Below, one piece after another: positions 31,958 through 41,500 of a stretch of DNA of 41,500 nucleotides. The notes beneath the pieces were generated by a model. The model was not told the origin of the DNA. It worked only from the letters and a program-made list of their open reading frames with translations, and searched no databases. The stretch is taken from assembly GCA_009760855.2 (NCBI GenBank), contig WPIO01000143.1, forward strand, positions 597,001-638,500, in the 5' to 3' direction. The translations under genes were made by a program, and so were the position numbers. The DNA comes from Cristatella mucedo. Lineage: Eukaryota; Bryozoa; Phylactolaemata; Cristatellidae. Within the stretch, counting starts at the first letter, position 1; every line of letters begins with the position of its first letter.

Positions 31958-32638
31958 TCTCAATCCGACTTTTTCATATGTATGGCAAGCTGCTTTTCTG
32001 TACAGGATTGCATTGCTGCTGGTCGCAGTACTGTAGGAATAATTACAAGGTTTCTTATTGGTGACCCTGGTGGTCTTGCTTATGTAATGGCATCCGGTAA
32101 AGGTCCGCGTGCTCGTGTGCCAGACGCCTTGACGAACCTAACAGTTCTACTCGTCCCACTATAGTATGCCAAGGAAAGCAACACGAACCAGGATCTGTTC
32201 TGAACGTGTCTAACACTGACTGTCGGCGTCTGCTCTCACAGCCGGATGCCATCATAATTGGCTCTTCCTAGGTTGGTGGACAGGTGAAGTATGTTTTTAC
32301 TTGCCCGCAGCTAGCTAGGCACAAGTGCTGAGTCGGCGACTGCCTGTCTGATCTTGTATCATTCCCCAGCTGCGAAGGTCCGTGCGCGGCGCCGATGCCC
32401 CGCAAGCAAGAGCGAAGCCAGGATTAAGCCATGGAAGCCAGGATTAAGCCAGGATTAGGCCATGGAAGGGCCAGATCACGAACTTGCCAGAGGCCGTCGG
32501 ACGTAATTGCAATCTTTCCAACATGCCCGAACTTTGCATCTCTTCAAGGGCGGCCTCCAGGTTTTTTGCCCCCTCCCTTTTTCCAATGCCAATGATTACT
32601 ACATATGTCGGTGATAGCGCTTGTCAGCATCCCATCCC

Positions 32639-33133
32639 ATTACACATGGGCTTGCATAAAGTTCTTACGATGACTCACAAGGCCAAGGCCACGCCTTAGC
32701 TCCTCCATACGTAGCTGAACTGTTGCACCAGTTTCAGCCTCCTCGTGCCCTCAGGCCCTGTATGGACAATAAATTAGCTGTTTAATTTCTCCGCTTAAAG
32801 ACCGTTGGTGACAGAAGCTTTAGTTCTGCAGTTCCTAGACTGTGGAAGCCGCTTCCACGATTCTTGCGAAACGACAGCTACTCTCCTGATGCCGACTATG
32901 GCACATCCTTTCTAGAAGTCTTGAGCTGCTACTTCCACGCTACTCACTACCTCAACTGCTCTCCTGACTCTGCTATGCTTCCCACTTTCTCTTTGCTGCG
33001 TGAAGTGAAGTCTGTTGGCTACCGAATGCGTACCAAAAGCCGCTTAGGCTACGAGTTCGCTATAGAAAATTATCCTGCGCAATACCCATACAGTCTGTGA
33101 GGCTTTGTGGAGTTACAGACGGAGATACATTAT
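32639..33133 (+). mobile_element. LINE-A 3' end in right arm
   Basis: It runs from KVLTMTHKAKATP-like text through the open frame 32864-33100 ([19 protein letters not shown]) to the 3' terminus GTTACAGACGGAGATACATTA at about 33113-33133. That terminus abuts segX exactly as in the left arm. Confidence 0.85.
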
Positions 33134-33720
33134 GTATAGTTGTGTAATTGGTACGAATTGATTGATTATTCCTCAGCTAGAATGCGTGAACTTCGCTACT
33201 GCAGCCGAGATAGGTACCTAGTTACCGGCTATTCTTCGTTGTTAATTGTTATTATTTCTCGTTCTCGCTTTTGCGATTTCATTCGCTTTTAGTCAGTTCG
33301 ACGACGATCACTTGGGTAGCATTCTTCGAAAGAACGTCTTTCTATTACTTCATCCCATTGTAACAGCAGCATTTAGGAAAAGACATAACTAATTAGCCTG
33401 TTCCAAAGCTTAAGCTTAATTGTCGCTGAGATGCTAACGTGTAGCACAAGTCGGTATCTTTATTACGGCCTAATCAAAAACAGCCAGTCTTGGGTAACGG
33501 ATTCCATGCGTGGGCAATAATCTACCCTTCTGAACCACTTGTACTTTCCCTTGACTTTTCGCTAGATCTGAGGAGCTCGCTGTGATTCGTTGCACCCACC
33601 GCTGTCTGCCGCTGTCGCCCGCAGTTTTCTGCCGCCGCCGCCCTATATTCCTGGCTTTCACGAAACCCCCGCGCTGGCGGCGCCGTCTCGGGGAGTGCAC
33701 GGAAGTATGCCAAGGGTTTG
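33134..33720 (-). repeat. segX, right copy
   Basis: Reverse-complement counterpart of 3558-4183. It ends in GGCGCCGTCTCGGGGAGTGC...GGAAGTATGCC, just before the TTTAGGG-type array. Confidence 0.8.
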
Positions 33721-33761
33721 GATGAATAACCGGGGTACGGACATTCCCCCTCCCCGTATAT

Positions 33762-34040
33762 GGTTTAGGGTTTTAGGGTTTAGAATTTAGGGTTTAGGGT
33801 TTCTAGGGTTTAGAATTTAGGGTATAGAGTTTGTAGGTTATTAGGATTTAGGGTTTAGGGTTTAGCGTTAAGGGTTTTAGGGTTAAAGGTTTAGAATTTA
33901 GGGTTTAGGGTTTTTCGTGTTTAGACTTTAGCGTTTAGGATTTAGGATTTTTAGGGTTTAGTCTTTAGCGTTTAGGATTTAGGATTTAGGGTTTAGGGTT
34001 TAGGGTTTGGGGTTTTAGGGTTTAGTTTTAGAGTTTAGGG
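33762..34040 (+). repeat. Degenerate TTTAGGG-type (telomere-like) array
   Basis: About 280 bp consist of variants of TTTAGGG: GGTTTAGGG, TTTTAGGG, GAATTTAGGG and TTTAGCG. The seven-base plant/algal-type register is more common than TTAGGG, but the array is too degenerate to be an active telomere. It lies directly beside the right segX edge. Confidence 0.9.
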
Positions 34041-34529
34041 CGGGCTATGCCTCTGCCACCTAAATCCACCCATGCTTGCAGTCCGCGCTTTAATTAGTGC
34101 TTATTAGGGCATAAATCGATCTCTTGAGATTGAACCAACTCAGTAGACATCTGAGGCTTAGCGCTCATTTGCAGGAACGTGTGGCGCGCCGTAGCTCGCG
34201 CCCACTTGCTTTGATGGGTACGAACACGTGCCTGGCGGCGTCGAGCGGGACCTAACTTCCGTGGAACCAAACTGTACAGCTCGCCGCTGCCGCGGCAGCC
34301 GCTGCCGCTGCTTCCATTAGAGACCATCCTTCCAATCCATACATTGCTCTAATTATACTGAGTTGATTTTATTTTAATAGAGCGTGAACTTCATTTAATC
34401 ATGTATATATATGTATATATATCTGCATTCTTAGTTATACATTCATCAACCTAGGGGGGAAATGTCCTAACCCGGGGGATGTCCCAGGATCCACCGGGGG
34501 GGGGGGGGAATGTCCAGGGGGAAATGTCC
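34041..34529. other. Spacer with G-rich short repeats
   Basis: No gene is recognised. A GGGGGAAATGTCC-type unit recurs around 34453-34530 with a run of 13 G at 34496-34508. The minus-strand frame 34094-34327 is Arg/Ser-rich and unassigned. Confidence 0.5.
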
Positions 34530-35520
34530 TACAGCCGAATTACCTCGATCCACCGCAATCCCCTCCATTCCACTGCAAAACAGCCTCAAATCGCCAACGA
34601 GAAGCTCTAATTTAGATTTCACTCTACTCTTCGGTTATTGTGTGCTCGCACAATTTCACTGTAATTCCTGCGACCATTCGACAGCAATGCACTGCCATCG
34701 ACTGCAATGGCCAGAACCACTACCGTAATACACTGCAATCTGATGCAAAATGCCCTGAAAGCGGTTTCGTATTACTCCAATTTTGAATCCATTTTACAAA
34801 GCACACTGGTTAGAGTCAATCTCATCTTTTTAACTAATTGCACTCGTACAACCTTGGGCAATGCATGACAATCTACGGCAACGGCTCGGCTCGAAGCAGC
34901 AATCCACTAAAATCCGTGGCAACTCGACGACAAATTGGATGCCCGAAGTGCCAATTATCACCGCATTCGACATTTCTTTGTGCTAAAAGTGAAATCGCAG
35001 AGCTTCCAAGCTATTATGCACGTTAATTGTCAACAGTGTACGGCGATCGACGGCAATGGCAGGGCCAATTCCGCGATCCATGGCTAATTGACGAGAAATC
35101 AGCTGCACCAAGCTCCAATTCTCATTACGTGTAGCATCTCCCTGCCCGCGAGTATCCACTCTGTGCATTCTGGCAATGCACGGCAACCGACGGCAATGAA
35201 ACGGGCATGTGCGGCTATCTATCAATCATAATCCGAAAATCACCGAAAATTGCGGGGCTAAGATAGCAATGTTCTTATGTATCACGTGGAGCTGTGTTTA
35301 AAGTGTAGTCACGTCTTTTAAACCAGTCTCGTGCATGCAATCGCGAGCAGTGAATGGCAATCGACAGCAATAGCTCTGGCCAATAACCCAACTCGCCGCC
35401 AATTGCTAAGAAACCGGCAGGGCGAAGCCCCAATTATCACTATATATAACATTCCGCTGCACCCAAAGTAAGACTTGGTATTTTTAAGCTGCTTGCTGGT
35501 TAGCGGCCAGAAATGCATGG
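34530..35520 (+). repeat. R170 block, copy D (partial)
   Basis: It is collinear with copy A from about 1545 to 2520. Examples are ATTCCACTGCAAAACAGCCT (A: ATTCCACTCAAATCAGCCT) and GCGAAGC/GAAGCTCTAATTTAG landmarks, with unit spacing again near 170 bp. Both termini are missing. Confidence 0.8.
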
Positions 35521-35829
35521 CAATTGGTGCATACTGCTGTGGCTTGATGGCAGCAGTGCAAGTGGAGTCTCACGGAGGCAGACAGAGCGGGCCCACGTGC
35601 GTGGTACCGAGACTCTCCCTTATTACTCCCACCGGGCACATACATGGGACCCCAATCAATCGCAGCAGACGACACGAAATATAATCTGCATTAGTGGCCT
35701 GACGCCAGCGCTGCTTCGACGGTTAACTGTCGGCCACAGGTGTGGCATGTGCATTAGTGTCGCGTGCTTCTTTAATTACCACAGCAGAAGCGGCAGGCGC
35801 ACACCATATCCCTTCTCCATAGAAAGTCA
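35521..35829. other. Unassigned stretch beside the Ty3/gypsy fragment
   Basis: It may contain the 3' end or LTR of the neighbouring Ty3/gypsy element, but I see no matching second LTR and no clear TG...CA boundaries. Confidence 0.3.
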
Positions 35830-37090
35830 ATCAATCACATTGTCCGCCTGCCTGATAGGAGGGCGGCACTCGCAGTGCGAAGCTCGTGCAGCCGTCTGTC
35901 CCCCGGGTCTCTCGACTTCCTCAGCAGGCGTTGGTACCGAGCCAGCATTCGAGGTCCGTCTTCCAACATCTCGTTCGGGCTCGATCCACTATGGGGTCTC
36001 GTCGAGGTTAGAGGACTCCTGTAGTCTTGGAATTCACGTATTACCTTTATCCAGGTGAACGACCTTTCGGTGGTCGGCGTCATTTATGATGAGCTCGGCG
36101 ACCGGTCCTAGAGCCGTTTCCACTCTCCAGCCGCCGAGCCATCGCTGTGCGAGCTTGCGCCTCGGTCGGCTATCCCACAGTCACACCGGATCTCCAGGAC
36201 GATACGCGGGTGGTGTTTTCTATGATCGTTAGTGCTGCGCTTCTTCGGCACTTTGAGCCAGGTGAGCATCTACTAGCTCGCGGAATTCGATACGCTGCAG
36301 GCGTAGTGCCAGTGTATTGTTCGCTCTCCGCAAGATTATCGAGGCACTGCGCTTTGCGGCCAAACATCAGCTCAAAGGGGCTATAGCCCGTGGCTTGATG
36401 CCGAGCCGTACGGTAAGCGAATAAAATCAGTGGAAAATGACTCTCCCACTGCCCGGCTGAGTGTAGACATGAGGTTCGCAGCATAGTAAGTGGTGTTCGG
36501 TTGGCTCTTTCTACCATGCCGTCCCTCTGAGGATGGTAAGGCGTCATCCGAGTCTTGCGTATGCCGTAAGCATTGCAGAGCGTGGTTACTACTTCCGCCT
36601 CGAAATTGCTGCCCTGGTCAGAGTGCAGAAAGCGCGGCGTTTCCAAACGAATGAAAATGTTGAACAGGGTAGCAATGTCCGACTTGTCTCTGCCGACGTG
36701 TCTCGCAAGGGCACGGCCTCGAGCCATTTCGTGAAGCTGTACGGCAGTACCAGTAGGTATTCATGGCCGCGCTCTGACATGGAAACCTTCAAGATGTCTA
36801 CAGCTACCATGTCCCAAGGCCGTCCTACAGGTATCAGGACAAGCGGGGCGTTGGCGAGCTGGGTCCCCTTAACCGATTGGCATACCTGACCCGATCGGCA
36901 ATATCGCACGACGTTTCGGCTCATATTAACCCAGTAAGCTCGGTCTCGCAGTCGGTCGTACGTCTGTTCTACGCCTTGGTGACCGCTGTTGTCGTAGTGA
37001 CGTCTGAACAGTTCTTTTCGGCGGGCAGGCGGCGCGACCAAAGCATATACATATTCGGCTCGCGATCTTTGCTTGGTATCCGCTAATAGT
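35830..37090 (-). mobile_element. Ty3/gypsy retrotransposon, integrase end, decayed
   Basis: Minus-strand integrase. The frame at 36589-37041 has the zinc-binding HHCC region (RRHYDNSGHQGVEQTYDRL, then C-x4-C in YCRSGQVC), the first catalytic Asp in MVAVDILKV, and FTKWLEAVPL. The frame at 36170-36727 has the second Asp (FLHSDQGSNFEAEV) and the catalytic Glu (DGMVERANRT), then AYRTARHQATGYSPFELMFG. A frameshift separates the two frames. Beyond 36170, with stops, a YRPGDPV-like phrase marks the C-terminal domain, then a Pro/Arg-rich end near 35850. Protease, RT and RNase H are absent, so it is cut off near 37090. Confidence 0.9.
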
Positions 37091-37690
37091 GCAATAACCT
37101 AAGTCCAGCGACATCCATCTCATTTTCACATTGCTCAGAACATAATAACCGGTATTGATATAAACCCATTACTTATAGGCTCTCGCTAATATGCGAATAC
37201 TTTAACAGATAGGCTTTGGTCATTTATAACCTATGTATTATGAGGTTCTTTTCAGAGTATTCAATGCAAAATTCTAGCCGAGTATTCTCACGAGCCAGTC
37301 GGTAAGCCCAAATTGCTACTAAGTCAGAAATGATATTGACAGTAAAGAAAGCCTTCGCTAAAACTCTGTCTTGAGTGTACAAAATAGTTGTAGTTAATAT
37401 TATTGTGCTTAAAAATCATTGTAGTTGCTCGCATAACTTCTAAGACGTCCAGCCAGGCCTCGTTATCAATATCTACGAAATTCATATGACTGAGCTGTTG
37501 AGAACCCAATGGAAGTAATAACTTATTAATCCAGGCTACTTCGTATCAACGGCATTAGGGGCCCGGAATTGGTATTGGAAAATACCCCAAGCTGCCCCGA
37601 TTGTGTGGGTTTTGCCTGCGCCTAGAGAGTTTTCCATTTTCTGTGAGTTCACGTAGTACCCAACCAGACCAGATAGGCACTTAACTGATT
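37091..37690. other. Stretch without recognised gene
   Basis: AT-rich DNA between the gypsy fragment and LINE-B. The only clean frame (37324-37509 minus, 61 codons) is unassigned. Confidence 0.5.
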
Positions 37691-38892
37691 TGGGTCAAAT
37701 TCAAAATCAAACGTTTGGCTGCAATTATTGCACGCGAGTGCTGCTCCTCTTGTTTTGGGCTTACGTACCCTAAGCAACTTGGTAGTCATCAGGCCTGTTA
37801 TAGCTCCCGCGGCAGATCTTTCATTGTCTTTGGAATCCTGCTCAATGTGCAGTAAACCCCTAGTAATAAGCGACCTTACTTCTGACAAACGTCTCAGCCT
37901 GCTTGTCTTGACGGAAACTTGGCTAAAGTCCTAAACTGCCGACAATTAAAGACTACGTTTACTGGTTTCTCAGTTTTTCACACCCCTAGATCAATCAAAA
38001 CTGGAGGGGCAGTTGCTATTATCATGCACTCGAAATTTGACTTCAGGCGATTTGCAGTACCCTCGAAGCATTCTTTAGAATCAATTGTCTTCATTTCATC
38101 CGAAAACAAGCTACCGATAGTGGCAGTAGTCTATCCCCCCACAGGTACAAAGTCATCCTTTATCTCAGACTTCTCCGATCTCATTTCGATGTTGTTAGCA
38201 AGAAATTGATCCTTCCTCGTGATGGGTAGTTTCAACATTCACTTTGATAACTCCTCTGACGCCTTCAGCACTGAATTTCGTGCATTGACTGACGCAGGCA
38301 TGACATGACCTTGACCTTGTGGCTCATGTGCATGGCCCTACTCACATCAAGGGTCACACATTCAACCAAATTTTCTCATACAACTGCACTTTGTCATCAC
38401 CAATTTTTACCAAATCCTACTTATCTGGCCACATTCAGATCTCATTCAGTCTACAATGTGTGCCCTCCTCATCTAAAATCACCTGTGAATCACGAGACCT
38501 CAAGACCCTTGACATTTATGCTGTTCGTGAGAGAGTATTTGCCACGCCTCTGCTGCTCAGTCCCCCTTCCGACCGGTCATCATTGGTAGACTTCTACAAC
38601 ATTACACACTAGCTGGCTGACAAGCTCGACGAGTGTGCACCTCTGAGTAGGCGCACTGTGCGTCATCGCCCTGACGGCCCATGGATTACCACAGACATTA
38701 AACTAGCTAGACCTACTAAACGCAAGCTTGAAAAGGCATGCAAAAGATCAGGACTGACTATCCATCGACAGGCATAGGAGGACTACCGTTGATCATACCG
38801 ATCGATCCTAGCAAAGGCCAGGTCAAGCTTCAATGAAAACATCGATGAATCACAGATGCTCGATTCAAAAATACTTAGTTACATATATGCAT

Positions 38893-39035
38893 ACAGTTCA
38901 TTTGCATAGTGCCCTAAGATTAATTAATCCTTATTCAGGCATTTCACATATGCCTCCGGGCTGGAGCCCACGACCTCAGCAAGACCTCGGTCGGGGCGAG
39001 CACGTTAACCGCTGGACCAAGCCAACTGGTTAGGT
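38893..39035 (-). mobile_element. SINE nested in LINE-B
   Basis: On the minus strand it has an A-box candidate (TTGGTCCAGCGGTTAACG), then GAGGTCGTGGGCTCCAGCCC (B-box region) and GGAGGCATATGTGAAATGCC leading into a degraded LINE-B-type tail and a CATATATG end. It aligns head to tail with the SINE at 6868-7002. Confidence 0.7.
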
Positions 39036-39477
39036 CCAGCTTGGCGTCGATGTCGTCAATCTACCATCTCTTAAAGCGCTCCCAAGTTAGCTTCTTACCG
39101 AATGATCCCTGCGATGATCTAGCGGATCGCTTCTCGAGCTTCTTTGTCCAGAAGATAGACAAGATCAGGGAGTCCATCCCTGCGATGGTAGTATCCCCTA
39201 GAATGCTGCCCCTCGATTAATTGCAGCACCTCAATATCTACATTCAATGAGGTCGCTAGTGACCTCTCTTGAAGTTCGTATACCAATCAAAGACGGCAGC
39301 TAGTCCTCTGGACTCTATTCCTCATTGTCCTTCTTCTACGATGCAATGATCAGCTGCTGCCATGCATAACTAACATCATTAATATGTCTTTAGCCTCAGG
39401 TCATGTCCCAGCACCTCCTAAAGAGGCTGTACAGACCTCTACACAGGAAAGCAATACTAGACTAAGAGAACCGGTAA

Positions 39478-40450
39478 TGTAGTTTAATGTTATGTAATAT
39501 ATCTCCGTCTGTAACTTAGCAAAGCCACAAAGACTGTGTGGGTGTTACGCCGTAGAGTTTTTTATAGTGCACTCACAGCCAAATCGGCTTTCGGTAAGCA
39601 TTCGGTAGCCAACAGACTACATCTCGCGCAACAAAGATAAAGTGGGAAGCATAGCAGAGTCATGAGAGCAGTTAAGGTCATGAGTAGCATGGAATTAGCC
39701 GCTCAGGACCGCTGGAAATGATGAGCCATAGTCGGCAGCTGTAGCTGTTTCGTAAGCAAGAAGAGGAGCTGTTTCGTAAGAATCGTGGAAGCGAGTTCCA
39801 CAGTCTAGGAATTGCAGAGCTAAAGCTTCTGTCGCTAAAGAACGTTAAGAGGAGGAATGGAGCAGCTAATTTATTGTCCATACAGTTCCTGAGGGCACGA
39901 GGAGGCTGAAACTAGTGCAGCAGTTCAGCTAGGTATTGATGAGCCAAGCCGTGGCAGGCCTTGTGGGTCAGTCTAAGAACTTTGTTCTGTATCTGTTGAT
40001 CAACCGTCAGCCATCCTACCTCTTTTAGCAAATGAGAAACGTGGTCAAACCTCTGGGACTTGAAAACTGGCTTTGCAGCCATATTCATAGCCATTTGCTG
40101 TGGACTAGTTGCTTTTTTTTGGTAGCATAGCCAAAATACTTAGGGTGTCATATGCACAGCAGTTAAGTTTTATTGTCATTTAGTTCAAGTGATTTTCCAA
40201 TATCTAAGATCAAATTTCGGCAATGCAAGCATTCAGTTTATCAATTGCTGCAGCAGATTCAGACGGTTTGACTGACAAATAGCTGAGTATGGTCAGCATA
40301 AAAGTGATATCCTATTCCATGGGCCTTAATCACTTTTCCCAGTGGTTAAGTATAAATGGAGAACAGCCAAGGACCGAGGACGGACCCTTGAGGGACTCCA
40401 CGGGTGAACGGTCTCGTGGGTGAGACATGACACCCACAAGACACGGCTTG
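39478..40450 (-). mobile_element. LINE-A nested in LINE-B
   Basis: The 3' terminus (TATCTCCGTCTGTAAC) is at 39500-39515. Coding remnants 39678-39881 and 39912-40094 (NMAAKPVFKSQRFDHVSHLL) and a CGVPQGS-type codon run near 40390 follow. It carries an internal deletion near 40135 and several stops. Confidence 0.85.
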
Positions 40451-41500
40451 AGCCAGTACCGCCCAGTCTTCCTTCTACCATTCCCATAAAAGACGCTGGA
40501 ACGAGTCGTGGCAGACCAGCTGAACTCATATACAGAAACTTCAAAACTGACTATTAATTTCTAGTCTAGTTTTAGAGCTAATCATTCCACGGAGTCAGCA
40601 TTGCTTCTGGTGTGCAACGACCTACGTAGAAATGCAGAAATGGGTATAGTGTCTCTGCTTGTTTTGCTCGATCTTTCGGCAGCTTTTGATACTATCGATC
40701 ACCAAGTCCTTCTTGAGCGCCTCTCATCTCAGGTGGGCATTACTGGTACTGCGTTGCAATGGCTCAGGTTCTATCTCAGCGGTACACTCCAGAGTATTGA
40801 TATGAATAGACAAAGATCATCCGAAGCACCTCTGACATATGGGGTATCTCATAGTTCCGTGCTTGCTTCATTTCACGGCAAATACTCTTCCCCTTGCCGA
40901 TGTGGTTGTCAAGCACAATGTAGGCTTTCACTTCTATGCGGATGACAATCGGTTGCACCTTCGATCTCTTCCAGCCTTCCAGCTATTCAAATTCTCTCAA
41001 CTCCCTTGCTGCCTGTATTCATGACATCCCCACAGGGACGGCGGCATATTTTCTAACATTGAATGATTATAAAATCAACTTACTAATTATTGGCAAACCA
41101 AGTGTGATTCGGAAATTGGAAAGGCTAACGCTCAAATCGGCTCTGCCAGCGCATCTCCTGATAAATCAGCTCAAACTCTAGGTGTCATATTCCAAAGTGA
41201 CCGTTCGTTAGACGACCATATCAGCTCCACAATCAAATCTGCCTACTTTCAGCTACTTAACATTGCTAAAATTCGGGCTTGTTTAGATAAGGATACCACG
41301 TCTAACTTGGTCCATGCATTCGCGATATCCCGTTTTTACTTCTGCAACTCACTGCTTGCTGGCCTACTGGTATGCACAATAAGGCGATTACAGCTGGAGC
41401 AAAACTGCTCAGCTAGGCTTCTCTGTCGTGAGCGTGGCAATTGCCACGTCACACCACTTCTCGCCGACCTGCACTGGCTACCAGTCAAGCAACGTGTTCA

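Larger units (their letters stand above)
30985..32500 (+). repeat. Duplicated acetyltransferase segment, right copy
   Basis: It corresponds to 7481-8904 reversed. Shared landmarks are the CTTTGACCTAGGCAATTGTTTCAAA text at its start (CTTTGACCTGGGCTATTGTTTC on the other copy), the intron end, the exon, and a 3' flank running to GAACTTGCC...AGG. Near 32413-32468 this copy has an extra GCCAGGATTAAGCCATGGAA-type short tandem repeat not seen in the left copy. Confidence 0.85.
37700..41500 (+). mobile_element. LINE-B, endonuclease through RT, interrupted
   Basis: This is the longest LINE-B in the window. The APE-type endonuclease starts near 37890 with LSLLVLTETWLKS, continues with TGGAVAIIMHSKFDF and LPIVAVVYPPTGTKSSF (frame 37919-38209), then FNIHFDNSSD near 38230 and HIKGHTFNQIFSYNC near 38350. 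The linker follows at 38580-39470, split by a SINE (38893-39035). A LINE-A lies at 39478-40450. The RT then resumes: YRPV (about 40460), LLVLLDLSAAFDTIDHQVLL (frame 40601-40945), a disrupted palm, and CNSLLAGL...RRLQLEQNCSARL to the window end. Stops and frameshifts make it inactive. Confidence 0.88.

Noticed and set aside
36533-36889. Plus-strand 118-codon frame over the gypsy integrase
   Set aside because: It is the antisense shadow of the minus-strand integrase, which has clear HHCC and DDE motifs.

Overview
This is eukaryotic, almost certainly invertebrate animal, DNA that is gene-poor and packed with old transposons. The grounds are CR1/L2-type non-LTR retrotransposons (LINEs), a tRNA-derived SINE family, a decayed hAT transposon, a Ty3/gypsy fragment, long microsatellites, and a spermidine/thialysine-type acetyltransferase exon behind a spliceosomal 3' splice site. 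The phylum cannot be fixed from the sequence. No rRNA gene, intact tRNA gene, CRISPR array or operon is visible. Names used below are my own: LINE-A (3' end with an ATTAC-type tail), LINE-B (3' stem-loop plus a TTA tail), R170 (dispersed repeat built of ~170-bp units), segX and segY (unrecognised duplicated segments).

Layout. 1-900: LINE-B remnant. 901-3557: R170 pieces in both orientations. 3558-12140: left arm of a large inverted duplication (segX, acetyltransferase exon on the minus strand, segY), heavily loaded with LINE-A/LINE-B insertions and one SINE. 12140-15560: sparse DNA, then LINE-B with a nested LINE-A. 15561-18343: TC microsatellite, a possible orphan exon, and a hAT element containing a young 112-bp tandem array. 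18344-22104: LINE-B pieces and unrecognised DNA. 22105-29085: two long R170 copies in opposite orientation around a GC-rich island with a perfect 20-bp-stem palindrome. 29275-33720: right arm of the inverted duplication (segY, acetyltransferase exon on the plus strand, segX) with SINEs and a LINE-A. 33762-34040: degenerate TTTAGGG-type repeats. 34530-35520: a fourth R170 copy. 35830-37090: Ty3/gypsy integrase end. 37700-41500: a long LINE-B interrupted by a SINE and a LINE-A.

The only convincing host genes are the two acetyltransferase last exons (7947-8531 minus, 31373-31957 plus). They are paralogues of about 80% protein identity (hand count), both open, and both preceded by the same intron end. 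They share about 1.4-1.5 kb of flanking DNA and are two of six anchors, in mirrored order, of an inverted duplication whose arms have since been expanded unequally by transposons. The right copy keeps the tyrosine that aligns with the proposed catalytic Tyr of human SSAT; the left copy has Phe there. A LINE-A 3' end beside segX in both arms appears to predate the duplication. All comparisons were made by eye within this window; identities are approximate.
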